64,000 nt of DNA from Eustoma russellianum (Eukaryota > Streptophyta > Magnoliopsida > Gentianales > Gentianaceae): positions 12,391,192-12,455,191 of the forward strand of contig AP025065.1 of NCBI GenBank assembly GCA_036186865.1. Reading direction: 5' to 3'. Every line of letters starts with the position of its first letter. Position 1 is the stretch's first letter. Position numbers and translations under genes: made by a program. Shown here piece by piece: positions 24,320-37,201 of the stretch. The notes under the pieces are model-generated. The model was not told where the DNA came from. It saw only the letters and a list, made by a program, of their open reading frames with translations, and ran no database searches.

Positions 24320-24715
24320 CTGTTGGTTGATCGCAGGGTATAAAAGTCACGCCTGCGAAAGTAGGGTATAAAAGCGTGATCTGTGAATCAACAGCAGGGT
24401 ATAAAGTATTTTATGGGGCCGTGGACCTATCAGCACGGAAAATAAAGTTATTTTATGGGGCCGTGGACCTATCAGCACGGAAAATAAAGTTATTTTATGG
24501 GGCCGTGGACCTTTCAGCACGGATATATGATATATGTACTGGGGCCGTGGACCTTTCAGCACGGATATATGATATATGTAATGGGGTCGTGGACCTTTCA
24601 GCACGGGGTATAAAGTTATATGTTATGGGGCCGTGGACCTTTCAGCACGGGGTATAAAGTTCTGTTTGCTGTGGACTGATCACCCACAGGGTATAAAGTT
24701 CTGCTACGCGAAGAA
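24320..24715. repeat. 42-bp tandem array of small hairpins
   Basis: CCGTGGACCTTTCAGCACGG or a one-base variant occurs at 24419, 24461, 24503, 24545, 24587 and 24631. Four steps are exactly 42 bases and one is 44. Each copy can fold as CCGTG...CACGG with a 10-base loop. The copy at 24587 has T for the first C, which still allows a G-U pair in RNA. At 24669-24689 a unit with another stem (CTGTGG...CCACAG) stands in the same place, and at 24381-24394 one with CTGT...ACAG. Several units are followed by GGGTATAAA. Because 42 is divisible by three, both strands stay open across the array. That is not evidence of a gene. Confidence 0.9.
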
Positions 24716-25528
24716 TATGATATGTAAAGTGATGAAATGTTTTGTGAAATGACATGCATGACATGTTTATGAAAGAAGACTTATGCATGGGTGTTGTGTG
24801 TGGTTTTAAAGAAGTTCATGCATCATGTTACACGAAGCATAAGATTTGACATGCAAGAAACGTGGTTAGTTTATGACTTGCTTATGTGATACGTTGTTTT
24901 AATAAATGCTTGTTCTCGTACCCGTGTACCATATATGTGCTTTATCTGTTTTGAGAAATTCTTATTGAGATGCTATTTGTTAACCCGAGCACCTATATTT
25001 TGGGCAATGATTTATACACTGGTGACTCGTCGTGTGTGATTCCGTAAGGTGTATAGACGGGTTACTTGCTGGCGATAATTTCGCTAAGAACAGATACTCT
25101 ATTCCTTTTCAGGTGAGCCGGAATATGAGATGATATTTATCGAAGACGATGGCAAGTGGGCTCAATGGGATGACGGACATGGGAATAGATAGATGCTGGA
25201 CTACTTTCTTTAAGTTTTGGAAACTCAATGTTATTATGTTGTTCTGGAACTTATGTTAGCTAGATGACCAAACACCTTTTATTTCCGCTATACTTTCTGG
25301 TTGTATTAATGATGATGAATTTCTAAATTGGATGATGTTTCCGCTGATTTATCTTACGTCATGAATGATGTACACTTGATCTGCTTTGACGCTTCGTAGT
25401 TCTCATAGTAGACTACGGCAGGTGCACTGGTTCCGATGATGGTATCGGGCCGGGGCGCTACATATACATGTTCTGTTACATTTATAACTTATAAAGTAAT
25501 AAAAAATAAAAGGTTTACATGATCAAGA

Positions 25529-28084
25529 TGTAGGATCTGTATAGCACCACTAGAAGGTGGGGGTTGACTAGTAAGTGCGGAAAATTTGGTTTTTAAAAAC
25601 TATTGGACCAAAAACCTCACTTCTGAAAACAGTTTTTGTTTTCAGATACTGATTTAAAATATTTAGAAGACCTAGTTTTATACCTCCAAAATTTATAAAA
25701 TTTGGTGAGAATGTACTCTCAGATGTTATAAGAGACTCACGAAAATTTCAAATTAAAAATTCACTCCTAACCCCTTGAAAATACGTTTTTGGTCAGATTA
25801 CGCAAATTGCCAGAAACCGTACTCCGACTTGAAAAATTTATTCTTATTAATTGATGACTCCAAATGGTCTAAAACTTTTATGACAAGACCCTCAAGATAT
25901 GTATTTTAGTGGATTGAAACTGTTGTTTAAAATTCCTTTGGGAAGTATGTCAACTACGTTGATGTTCTCTACCTTTGCAAATCTGAAAATAAGATTGCAC
26001 TAGTCTCAGAACTATTAATGTTTGATTGACTTATTCTTATCCAAATGAGTTGAAACTTATGCCAAATGAAAACTAGAATATGTGGCTATGTTTCTGCAAA
26101 ATTTTATAATTTTTGAATATTGTTTACTATTTTTACCGTTGCAACAAAATCAATGCAAAAAACTAGAAATTGAAAGTAAAGTGCAGTAAAGTAAGAACAC
26201 CAAGAATTTTATACTGGTTCGGTTAAATCAATCTACTTCAGTCTTCGAGGACACCTTCTTGATTATTACTAAAGACCAAAAACATCTTACCACAAGGATG
26301 ACTAGAGTTAAACACTAACTCTACCCTTTTACAATCAATACAATCGAGCAAATGAATCACGGACACTACCACCAATCGAATGAAGGTTTGATTACACCTT
26401 GATCAACCATTTACAACAATAAACGCGTATGTTGGTATATTCAAAGCCTATACAATATGTAGAATATATGAACAATAGGTTTGAGAGAAGAAGAAGAAGA
26501 AAGAAAAGGAGAAGAAGAAAGTAGTATAGCTTCTTGCAATTGAGAGAATGCAAGTTGTAGCCTTAGCCTTGTTTGCACTATTCTTCCCTTTTTATTTCCA
26601 CTTGGCCACCCCCTTTCGCGCTTCTTCCTTCTTGATAATTCTCTTTAATATCCTTGGAAGATTACCTTGTGTAGAAGGTGACACAATCTTGCTTACTTGG
26701 AGCAACATGATTGGAAGGATGACTTGACTTTGCTTACTTGTCACTTGTTGGTTGTCCACCTTGGCATTCTTTAATGAGCTATAAATTTACAAAAGAAAAC
26801 TCCCAAAACATGTGCTCAAAAGTAGTCAAAACATTACCATACTATCACATTTCAATCCCTTGAATTTGGGAGACAAATTGATGTGCATTAAGGGGTGAAA
26901 TGACAAATAAGCTCCACCTAGGCTCCAATCAAGATGAAATAGGCGTGTAGAATGAGCTGGACATGTGCTGAAATTTCATTTTAGTAAGCTTTGTCAAATA
27001 ATGCACAATATTTACACATATATGGTAAATAATAATCAGTCCTATTTTGAATTTTCTAGAACACTTTAACATGTCTTGAATATGTAAAAAGTGTCTAGAT
27101 ACATGTTACATCTGTGCCTAAAAAACGTACCATGTGTGTATGTTCATAGAAAATTGAATTTTTGACTTTCGTCGATTACGCGATTTTTCTCTGATTAAAT
27201 TCAAACGTCTTGCACATGTAATATATATTATGTCACACATAATATACATAAAATGAAGTGTATATTCAGCTGCAACAGCTTAATTAAAAACGCCCCATGT
27301 GCACTAATGAAGTTGAGTTTGAATTCTCCACAAATTTAGCCTAAATTGTGGATGATTTGTGTGTGCCAATATGGAATGATTTAGTGGATGATATTAACAT
27401 GTGACCCAAAAAAATTTTGGCTATTTTTGATCTTTATGGGCTGGCCATCTTTATATGGCAAGTACGTGAGATGTCGGTAAAGTTTCGGTAGCCTTCCGAT
27501 ACGACAATTTTCGGTTTATGACCTTGTAACATGTCGTTATAATTTTGACGTCACTATGACTTATATCATATAATATAAGACCTGAATACACTCATAAATA
27601 TGAGGTGTATATAGTGGTGTGACATCGACGTATGTTTATAATATATGTGACGTGTCGGTGGTATGTCGGAATATATGTGTATTGTGCCTTTTTTATTAAA
27701 AATATTTATATATATTATATGTATATAAGGCGTGTAGAATAAATGGGGAGAAGATTTTCCATTCTTAAATTTGTTGCCATGAAGCTTTCTCCAAATATGT
27801 CTTCATTTAATGAACTAGTTAGTTCATTAACTTAAGCACTCCACTTAATGAACTAGTTTAGCTCATTAATTGTGGCACCTGAAAATAGTACAAAGACAAC
27901 AAATGTTTGCCATATGATGTAAGCTTTAACGCTTCATGGCTTGTTAGTATGGCAACGATATATATAAGCATATGAAGCATGTATATCACATAAACGTGTC
28001 AAATAATAATTTATTTATGCATTTCGTAAACTCGTAGCATTTAAATCATGCATTTGTAAATCATTCAAACACTTTTTCTCAACA
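25529..28084 (-). repeat. Element B 3' LTR
   Basis: The 2556-bp LTR runs from TGTAGGATCTGTATAGC to TTTTTCTCAACA. It is followed by the polypurine tract, CATCAAAAGGGGGAGAT on the minus strand (28085-28103). Confidence 0.95.
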
Positions 28085-28276
28085 ATCTCCCCCTTTTGAT
28101 GATTTACAAAATAACATTGGTTCATGATTTTAATATGTTCCCCCTCCAATTATGCACAAATATGAAGTATGAATTTTATAACATCGTGTGCTCCCCCTTA
28201 AATCATGCAATCATGCTCTCTCTCCCCCTTAAATCATGCTCTCTCTCTCCCTTTAATTTGTAAATGATATCAAAAG
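28085..28276 (-). other. Element B polypurine tract and 3' untranslated part
   Basis: The polypurine tract lies at 28085-28103. The rest has the family's repeated AAGGGGGAGAG runs on the minus strand and ends at the AAAAG target site of the inserted solo LTR. Confidence 0.8.
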
Positions 28277-30962
28277 TGTAGGACCTGTATAGCACAACTA
28301 GAAGTGGGGGTTGAATAGTAGGTGCGGAAAAATTTGGTTTTAAAAATTTTTGACCCAAAAACCTAACTTCTGAAAACAGTTTCTGTTTTCAGATTCTGAT
28401 TTGCAACGTTTGAAAGACCTGGTTATAGATCTCCGAAAATTGTGCAATTTGGAGAGATTCTACTCTCAGATGTTCTGAGTATCTCTTAAAAATTTCAGAT
28501 TACAATTCAACTCCTAACCCTTTGAAAATACGTTCTTGGTCAGATTGCGCAAATCTGCCAGAAACAGTAGTCTGATTTGAAAATTTTATTCCAATCGATT
28601 GGAGACTCCAAATGGTCTGACAATTTAATGACAACACCCTTACTATATTTATTTAAATGGCTTGAAACAATTTTGAAATTTTCCTTTGGGAAGTATGTCA
28701 AATGCGTTGATGTTCTCAACCTTTGCAAGTCAGAAAATCAGATTGCACTAGTATCATAACTATTAACTTTTGATTGACTTATACTTGTCCAAATGGGTTG
28801 AGACTTGCGCCAAATGCAACTTAGGAGTGGCTATGTTTCTGCAAAGTTTTGTAATTTTTGAAAGTCGTTTACTATTTTTACGGTTGCAACGAAATCAACA
28901 CAGAAACTGAAAAACTGAAAGTAAAGTGCTGAAAGTAAAGACACCAAGGATTTTATACTGATTCGGCTAAATCAACCTACTCTAGTCTTCGAGGACACCT
29001 TCCTCGGTTATCACTAAACACAAAATAACACCTTACCACAAGGGTTGCTGGAGTTACACACCAACTCCACCCTTAAACAAACATTACAAACAATCACACC
29101 GATTACGAACACCACCACCGAACGGATGAAGGTTTGATCACACCTTGATCAACCTTTTGCAACAATTGGAACATGTATGGTGGTCTAATAAAAGCCTATT
29201 CAATATATTGAATATAACAACAATAGGCTTGAGAGAAGAAGAAGAAATGTAGAAGAAGAGAGTAGAGAGTCTTTTTGCACTTGATAGAATATGAGAGTTG
29301 TCTTAACTTGGTTTGCTCCCTTCTCTTCTTTTTATTCAATCTTTGCCGCCCCCCTAGGGTCTTCCATCACCTTGAGAATTCTATTTAATGCCTTTGGAAG
29401 ATTATCTTGTGTAAAGGTGACACCATCTTGCTTACATGGCACAACATGATTGGATGAATGTCTTGGCTTTGCTTACTTGGCGCTCAATGATTGGATGACT
29501 CTTGTCACCATTTAGTAGCTGTATAATCTGAGATTAAAGTGTAAAAACATGTGTCAAATAAATTTTAAAATGTCTCCAAATAATTAACAATTAATCCGTT
29601 CAATTTGGGAAGAAAATTTATCAACATTGAGACATAAAATTCGGCGAGCACTAAGTCTCGCATGCTGAATTTTCAGCATGTGTTAGTTTTGCCAAAAAGT
29701 TTGAATTGTTACCTTGTGTAGCTCCCTCCTTTATGTCACTAACCTTGTGTGGCTTATTCTTCACTAATTGAGATGCCAACTAAGCTCCACATAAGCTCCA
29801 CCAAGGCTGAGAATGGCGTGTAATACATCTTGAACATGTGCTGAATTTTACTTTTGTAAACTTTGTCAAGTATTGCACAATAATTACACATATATGGTAT
29901 ATTTCAATCAGCCCTAATTTGAATATTATAGTAAACTTTAACATGTCTTGAGTATGCAAAAAGTGTCTAGATACATGTTACATGTCATGCCAAAAACGTT
30001 ACATGTGTTATGTTTGTAGAAAACCGAATTTTCGACTTTCGTCGATTACGCAATTTTTCTCCGATTAAATTCAAATTTTTTACACATGTTATAAATATTA
30101 TGTCACACATGATATACATAAAATCTAGTAGATATTAAGCTCTAATGCTGTACTAAAGTGGCGCCCCATGTGACAAAAAATCGAATTTGAAATCTCCACA
30201 ATTTGGCCTTAATTTGGGGTGATTTGTGTGTGCCAACATGGAATGATTTTATGGCTGAATATACCATTTGAGCCACGAAATTTTTGGCTCTTTATAAAGT
30301 ATATGGTTCGGCCATCTATATATGGCAAGTACGTGACACGTTGGCGAAGTTTCGGTAGTCACCTAATACGACAATTTTTGGTTTATAACCTTGTAACGTG
30401 TCGTTATAATTTTGTCATCACCATGACTTATATCATATGATATAAGACCTGAATATACTCATAAATATGATGTAAGTATAGTGGTGTGATGTTGACATAC
30501 GTTTGCAATATATGTAACGTGTTAGTAGTACGTCGGAATATGTCTTTTGTGCTTTTTTATAAAAAAAAGCTGAATATATATAATATACATACATATATAT
30601 ATAAACGTGTATGACCAAGTGGAGAGGAGACTTTCCATGTTTTAATTTGTTGTCATCATGCCTTCTACAAATATATCTCCATTTAATGAACTAGTTAGTT
30701 CATTAACTTAAGTGCTTCACTTAATGAACTAGTTTAGTTCATTAATCGTGGCACCTGAAAATAGTTCAAAGATAACAAATGTTTGCGATATGATGTAAAC
30801 TTTAATGCTTCATGGCTTGTTAGTACGGGAACAATATATATAAAGTATATAAGGCATGTATATCGCAAAAACATGTCAAGTAATAAATTTTGTCATGTAT
30901 TTCTTAAACACATAGTATTTAAATCATGTATTTGTAAATCACTCCAACTCTTTTTCTCAACA
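28277..30962 (-). mobile_element. Solo LTR S of the same copia family inside element B
   Basis: The 2686-bp segment begins TGTAGGACCTGTATAGC and ends CTTTTTCTCAACA, flanked by AAAAG at 28272-28276 and 30963-30967. It lacks any internal region. The orientation equals that of B. It is diverged from the two B LTRs, so it is an independent insertion reduced to one LTR, not a third LTR of B. It contains a perfect 20-bp palindrome at 30427-30446. Confidence 0.93.
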
Positions 30963-30996
30963 AAAAGTACATGTAAGGATGGAAATAAATATCCAT

Positions 30997-32367
30997 CTAT
31001 AGCAAATTAACCGAAATCATGCCTAATTTTGAGCGTAGATTTTTATACGTGGCTTGATTAAGTGCTTTGGTGAATATGTTGGCTACTTGTGCTTCAATAC
31101 GAACATGTTCTATAATGATATCACCATTGTTTACATGATCACGAGGAAAGTGATATCGTACCTCTATTCTTAGACAAATTGATAGCACTCATACTATCAC
31201 AATAAATAGGGATGTGATTTACCGTTATTCCAAAATCAGATAGTTGATGTTTTAGCAATAAAAGTTGTGTGCAACAATGACGAAGTGCCATGTATTCCGC
31301 TTCAGTAGTAGATAATTCTACACTTGCTTGCTTTTTCGAGAACCAAGATATCAATGAACTTCCAATAAATTGACATGTCTCACTTGTGCTTTTTCTATCT
31401 ATTTTGCATCCGCCATAGTCCGCATCAGTATAAGCATGCAAGTCAAATTCGCAATTCTTATCGTACCAAATTCCTAAAGTGGGAGTATGCTTAATGCATT
31501 GGAATATCCTTTTTACCGCATTATAGTGTGACATTTTAGGGTTGCTTTGAAAACGGGCACACATACAAACACTAAACATGATATCGGGTCTACTTGCGGT
31601 AACATAAAGTAAAGAACCAATCATAGACCTATACAAACCATTACCAAAGTCTTTTCTATTCTCATCTTTATCAAGTTTAGTGGTTACACTCATAGGGGTG
31701 GGGGATGGTTTCAAGTTTTCAAAGTTAAACTTTTAATCATGTCATTCACATATTCTACTTGACTTATATGGATGCCTTTACTAGTTTGTTTAATTTTCAA
31801 GCCAAGAAAATAATTCAACTCACCAACCATAGACATTTCAAATTCGGATTTCATACATATTTCAAATTCTTCAACTAGTTTATGAGATGTAGATCCAAAG
31901 ACAATGTAACCAACATAAATTTGAATAATACTGATTTTTCTTGTTTCAAGAATAAAGTACTATCTATGGTGCCTCTTTTAAATCCATTTCCTAAAAGAAA
32001 GATAGGAAAACGATCATACCAAGCCCTAGGTGTTTGTTTTAAACCATATAGTGCTTTCTTTAATTTGTACACATGATTAGGATATTTTAAATCCTCAAAC
32101 CGGGTGGTTGTTTTACATATACTTCTTCTTGTATAAAGCCGTTTAAAAATACACTTTTTACGACCATTTGATAAAGTTTAAAATCCTTCATGCAAGCAAT
32201 AGCAAGTAATAATTGTATGGCTTCTAAGCGTGCTACGGGTGCAAAGGTTTCTTCGTAGTCTATTCCCTCTTATTGATTATATCCTTGTGCTACAAGCCTT
32301 GCTTTGTTTCTAATGACTTTACCCTCTTCATTCATTTCATTTTTAAAGACCCACTTTGTGCCTATTA
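30997..32367 (-). pseudogene. pol: Element B reverse transcriptase and RNase H relic
   Basis: From 32367 down, broken frames give the RT blocks KLKKALYGLKQTPRAWYDR (near 32060) and the region around 31890 where copia has YVDD. Here it reads YVGY, so both catalytic aspartates of the motif are gone. RNase H follows at 31139-31714: SRPDIMFSVCMCARFQ, DADYGG, SWFSKKQASVELSTTEAEYM and YCDSMSAI. Its last part is in another frame (30997-31188), with HVRIEAQVANIFTKAL. Frameshifts lie near 32090, 31870, 31720 and 31190. Confidence 0.9.
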
Positions 32368-33644
32368 TCATTTATCTTGTGGTCGTGGCACTAAATCCCA
32401 TACATCATTTCTTGTGAATTGATTTAATTCATCATGCATAGCGTCAATCCAAGAAGAATCATTCAAAGCATCAAGTACATTCTTGGGTTCAATTTCAGAT
32501 ATCATAGCATGAAATTGATTTATTTCATCCAGGTTTATTCTTCTATGTGGTCGGACACCTTGTGTTATGTCGCACATGATAAGGTCGTATGGGTGATCTC
32601 TATGCCATCTTGGTTGATTTTTTTCTAAGTTTTCATGCATTTCTATGTGATCATGCATTTCTAGTGTGTCTTGTTCATCAAGTACGACAGTTTCTTCTAT
32701 ATCATCTAACACGGGTTTTAGTTCAAAATCATCGTCGTATTCTTTATTTATTTCATATTCACCGTATTCATTAAACTTCACATGAATAGATTCTAAAATT
32801 TGTCTAGTGATAGAATCATAACATCCATTTGCCTTCGAATTCACAGAATATCCAACAAAGATGCATTCAATGGATTTAGACTCAAATTTATCTAGATTAT
32901 CTTTTGTATTTAAGACAAAGCATTTACAACCAAACACACAAAAGTAATCAATTTTAGGCATGCGATCATTCAAAATTTCATAAGGAGTTCTATTTATTTT
33001 CTTTCTAATCGATAAGCGGTTAACTATATAGCATGCATAATTTACTACTTCCGCCCACAAAAATCTAGGCAACTTATTTTCACATAGCATGGTTCCTGCA
33101 ATTTCTTGTAGTGTCCTATTCTTTCTTTCTACAACTCCGTTTAACTGTGGTGTTCTAGGTGGCGAAAATTCGTGTTTAATACCTTTTTATTCGCAAAATG
33201 CAATCATGTCCTTATTTTTAAATTCACCGCCTCTATCGTTCCTAATCTTTTTCACATTCAAACCATACTCATTTTCAAGTTGTTTTATTAATTTAGCAAC
33301 CTCAACAGCACTATCATCTTTATTCGCAAGAAATAAAGTCCATGTATAGCGAGAAAAATCGTCAACAATGACACATGCATAAGGTAGCCCACCAAGACTC
33401 CTAGTATGGCTAGGACCAAACAAGTCAATGTGTAATAATTCTAAGACTCTAGATGTGCTATTTTATTTTTAGATTTAAGTGACTCGCGTGTTTGTTTGCC
33501 TTTAATACAAAATTCACACAACTGAAAGTTGTCTAAATCAAGTTTAGGCAATCTTCGTACTAGATTCTTTTGTTGAAGTTTTTCAAGAGTTGAGATGCCA
33601 ATGTGTCCTAGCCGCCTATGCCACAAATTCAACGTTAGGTTCAT
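32368..33644 (-). pseudogene. pol: Element B integrase relic
   Basis: The zinc-binding N-terminal region is at 33441-33644 (LWHRRLGHIG ... CEFCIKGKQ). The catalytic core follows at 33187-33423 (VIVDDFSRYTWTLF, NDRGGEF). A TAA stop cuts the core after MIAFCE, before the part with the last catalytic glutamate (VERKN, near 33110), and a frameshift follows. The C-terminal part runs in one frame at 32368-33090. Integrase would join element DNA to a target site and make the 5-bp duplication seen around each copy. Confidence 0.9.
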
Positions 33645-34090
33645 TTGGCATAAAACATTTAACTTTAGCGTCTAACATGTCATCCATAGAAAGTGTAAAA
33701 ATATTTCCTTCTCTTTTTCCTTTTAATACCGTTTCTCTGTTTTTATTTACTATATTGCAATATGGATGAGTGAAACACACATCAAAACCGTTATCAAGAA
33801 ACTGTGAGATGCTAAGCAAATTGTAGGATAGATTACTTACCAAGAAGACGTTGGAGATTTGAAGAGTGTTTGGGTTTCCAATTGTACCTTTTCCGATGAT
33901 TCTTCCTTCGTTGTTGTCTCCAAAGGTCACCGATCCACCTTTTTTAACCTTCTTCCATTTTGAAAACAAGCTCGGGTCACCCGTCATGTGCCTCGAGCTA
34001 TCATTGTCAAGGAACCACTTGATTGATGTACCTTTAGATGTATGTGTTCCCTCCAATGTGTAACAACGATTTAGGTACCCTTTCATTTGG
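33616..34090 (-). pseudogene. pol: Element B protease relic
   Basis: One frame (33616-34086) holds KWFLDNDSSRHMTG, where copia aspartic proteases have D-S-G. The active-site triad is D-N-D here, so the protease should be inactive. VTFGDN, GKGTIG and NLLSISQFLDNGF follow as in SIRE-type elements. The frame is out of phase with gag. Confidence 0.88.
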
Positions 34091-34119
34091 GTCCTTGCGA
34101 GTTAGTTCTTCACCCCTTT

Positions 34120-36048
34120 GTAAGAGTATCTTTTGGTACCCAAAATTGGGTGACCTTTCCCGTTCATACAAATGGTGAGAATATAGATGAAGAAGCAATA
34201 TAATAGACATTATGTGGGAATGCGTTTAGCCTTTGGCCGAGAATCCCATCATGCACATGGTATGGTTTTCGTTTTTGATATGCCTTTGTGTTAGTGTGCA
34301 TGGTGCGTGATTTAGATGCATTTATGTTGAATGAATGCCGTGTATGCATCAATGGTTTCTTTTCATATTTATAAGGCACATAATTATGAAGAGGAAGCAC
34401 GACGAGATGAAGTAAGGGGTGATCTAGGCATCCTTTTAGGTGCTACATTTTTCTTGAATGCATGTGTTTTCTTAAATGAAGATAGAATGAATTTGGTTGA
34501 TTTATTTTGTCTTTCGTTTTTCTCAATGTATCCTAATCAGGTTTTGTCGCTTTTATCCTTTTGTGAGGAGATGACGCGATCTAGCATGTTTGTACCTATA
34601 TCAAACTGTTTTACCATTCTTTCTAAATCCGCATTTCTTGATTTCAAATTTTTGAATCTCGGATTTCATTTCATTATTTTCTGTTGTTAATGATGAGACC
34701 TCTGATTTCAACGCATTAATTATGCAAGACGACTCTTCTTTTGAATCGTTTAATTGAGAAACAAGGTTCGTGTTAGATGATTCTAACTTCTTGTCTTCAA
34801 TTAACTGTTTCTTTTCTTTTGCAAGATTTTTTATGAATTTATGCAGTTCAAGATATTGACTAAACAAATCATCATAAGAGGGTTCGGAATCAGAATCAGA
34901 ATCAGAAGATACCTTGTTTGATGCTTTGGATGCAAAGCATACTTGTGCCATCTGTTCTTCGGTATCATCAGTCTCAGAGTCAGATGAGTCACTCCAAATG
35001 GAGGCTTTGAGAGCTCTTCTTGAATTCTTTTGTCTAGGTTCTAAGACGGGTCTGTTTTTGTTGCAGTCTTTGTCACGGTTTTTGTTTGTTTGTTTATCCT
35101 TGTTCGGGCAGTCATATGACAATGTCAAAGTTTCCCACATTCATAGCACTTTATGTCTTTATCGTTATTTTTACTTTTATTTCTCTTAGTTGGAATAGCC
35201 TTAAGTTTATTCTTTAATGATTTTCTCATAAATTTTCTCAAACCTTTAGCCAATAAAATTAGATCTTCGTTGTCTGATTCAGTATCACTACCACCTACGT
35301 GATCGGAAGAGGTAGAGACATATTCATTTGATTTAAAAGAAATAGTCTTACCGTGTTTTGAAGTTGATTCTGATTTCCTTAGTATAAGTTTGTTTTCGTA
35401 TACCTTTAAGGATTCGATTAGTTCCTCCATTTCTATTGATCTCGTTTCTTTACTTTCCTCAATCGCTGTGACTTTGGGGTCCCATTCGGATGGGAGACTT
35501 CTTAGCACCTTTTGAACCTTTTCTTATGTAGAAAAATCTTTTCCAAGAGACTCAAGAGAATTGTGGATTTTAGTTAACTGTAGGTCCATATCAACAATAG
35601 ATTCGTTCGATAATAACTTAAAGGACTCAAGAGTAGACATAAGCATATTTATTTTAGACTCTTTAACTTGACTAGTTCCTTCATGTTTCATTTCAAGGAT
35701 TCTCCATGTCTCCTGGGCACTAGAGCAATTAGACACATAACTCGATTCACTTTTACTCAACCCGTTTAAAAGAAGTTGCATGGCTCTAGCATTCATACTT
35801 AATCTCTTTTTGTCATCACTAGTATATTCTTGTTTCGGTTTTACGACCTCTAGTGTGACACCATCAACAGTAAATAACTTAGAAGGAATAAAAGGACCAT
35901 CTTCTATAATGGACCACAAGTCTATATCAATGGCCATAAGAAAAAGTTTAATTCTAAGTTTCTATTGTATGAAGGACTCACCGTCAAAAACAGGAGGCTT
36001 TTGACTCGACATACCTTCTTGTTCGGTCTTGTGACTAGTGATTGCTAT
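34120..36048 (-). pseudogene. gag: Element B gag relic
   Basis: The position of the gag start holds ATA in place of ATG (36046-36048). FIQ is followed by TAG where A has tryptophan. Pieces in several frames follow: MAIDIDLWSIIEDGPFIPSK (35524-35937), RSLPSEWDPKVTAIEESKE with CYECGKL (35125-35508), the acidic and coiled-coil extension (34601-35140) and the end block (34164-34400). The part with QYLELHKF...EKKQLIEDKKLESSN is a long coiled coil, typical of SIRE/Maximus gag. Confidence 0.9.
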
Positions 36049-36090
36049 CTCACAAAGATCGTTGGATCCTCTTGTCGTGAGTGTGCCTGC

Positions 36091-36102
36091 GCTCTGATAC
36101 AA
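36091..36102 (-). other. Element B primer binding site, one change
   Basis: The minus strand reads TTGTATCAGAGC. The second base of the tRNA-Met complement is changed from G to T. It stands two bases inside the 5' LTR. Confidence 0.85.
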
Positions 36103-36104
36103 CT

Positions 36105-37201
36105 TTTAGGACCTGTATAGAACCACTAGAAGGGGAGGGGTTGAATAATGAGTGCGGAAAATTTGGTTTTTAAATACTTTTGGACCAAAAACATCACTTC
36201 TGAAAACAGTTTCTGTTATCAGATCCTGATTTGAAATATTTAAAAGACCTAGTTTTAGGCCTCCAAAAATTATGAAATTTGGTGAGAATGTACTCTCAGA
36301 TGTTATAAGAGACTTAAGAAAATTTCAAATAAAAAATCCACTCCTGACCCTTTGAAAATACGTTTTTGGTCAAATTGCGCAAATCTGTCAGAAAACGTAC
36401 TCCGACTTGAAAAATTTATTCCTATTAATTGGTGACTCCAAATGGTCAGAAACTTTTATGACAAGACCCTCAAGATATTTGTTTTATTGGGTTGAAACAG
36501 TTTTTGAAAATTCCTTTGGAAAGTATGTCAACCACATTGATGTTCTTAACCTTTGCAAATCTGAAAATCAGATTAAGTCTCAAAACTATTAATGGTTGAT
36601 TGATTTATACTTACCCAAATGCGTTGAAAATTGCTCCAAATAAAAACTAAGATATGTGGCTATGTTTCTGAAAAATTGTATAATTTTTGAAAATCGTTTA
36701 CTATTTTTACCGTTGCAACAAAATCAATGCAAAAAACTGGAATATGAAAGTAAAGTGCAGTAAAGTAAGAACACCAAGAATTTTATATAATTCGGTTAAA
36801 TCAACCTACTCCCGTCTTCAAGGACACCTTTTTCAGTTTCCACTAAATACAAAAAACACCTTACCACAAGGATGACTGGAGTTAAACACTAACTCCACCC
36901 TTTTACAATCAATACAATCGAGCAAATGAATCACGGACACCACTATCAATTCGAATGAAGGTTTGATCACACCTTGATTAACCTTTTACAACAATAAACG
37001 CGTATGTTGGTATATTCAAAGCCTATACAATATATAGAAATATGAACAATAGGCTTGAGAGAAGAAGAAGAAGAAAGAAAAGGAGAAGAAGAAAGTTGTA
37101 TAGCTTCTTGCACTTGAGAGAATGTGAGTTGTAGCCTTAGCCTTGTTTGCACTATTCTTCCCTTTTTATTTCCACTTGGCCACCCCCTTTAGGCTTCTTC
37201 C
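36105..37201 (-). repeat. Element B 5' LTR, inner part
   Basis: The LTR starts TTTAGGACC, so the terminal TG is now TT. It breaks off at 37201, at the CTTCC target site (37197-37201) of element C, and continues at 49355. Confidence 0.93.

Larger units (their letters stand above)
22259..25462. mobile_element. Solo LTR of a gypsy-type element, 3.2 kb
   Basis: The 3204-bp segment begins TGTCATACCCCG and ends CGGGGCGCTACA. It is flanked by TATAC at 22254-22258 and 25463-25467. No gag-pol, primer binding site or polypurine tract is present, so it is a single LTR left by recombination. The CCCCG near the start and CGGGG near the end, and the length, resemble LTRs of large plant gypsy elements such as chromoviruses. 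It holds three kinds of internal tandem repeats, listed separately. Confidence 0.88.

Noticed and set aside
24376..24657. Long open frames on both strands across the hairpin array
   Set aside because: The 42-bp period is a multiple of three and a unit without stops stays open on both strands. No start context or homology.
24419..24689. CRISPR-like spacing of repeats
   Set aside because: The sequences between repeats are themselves near-identical and the genome is a plant.
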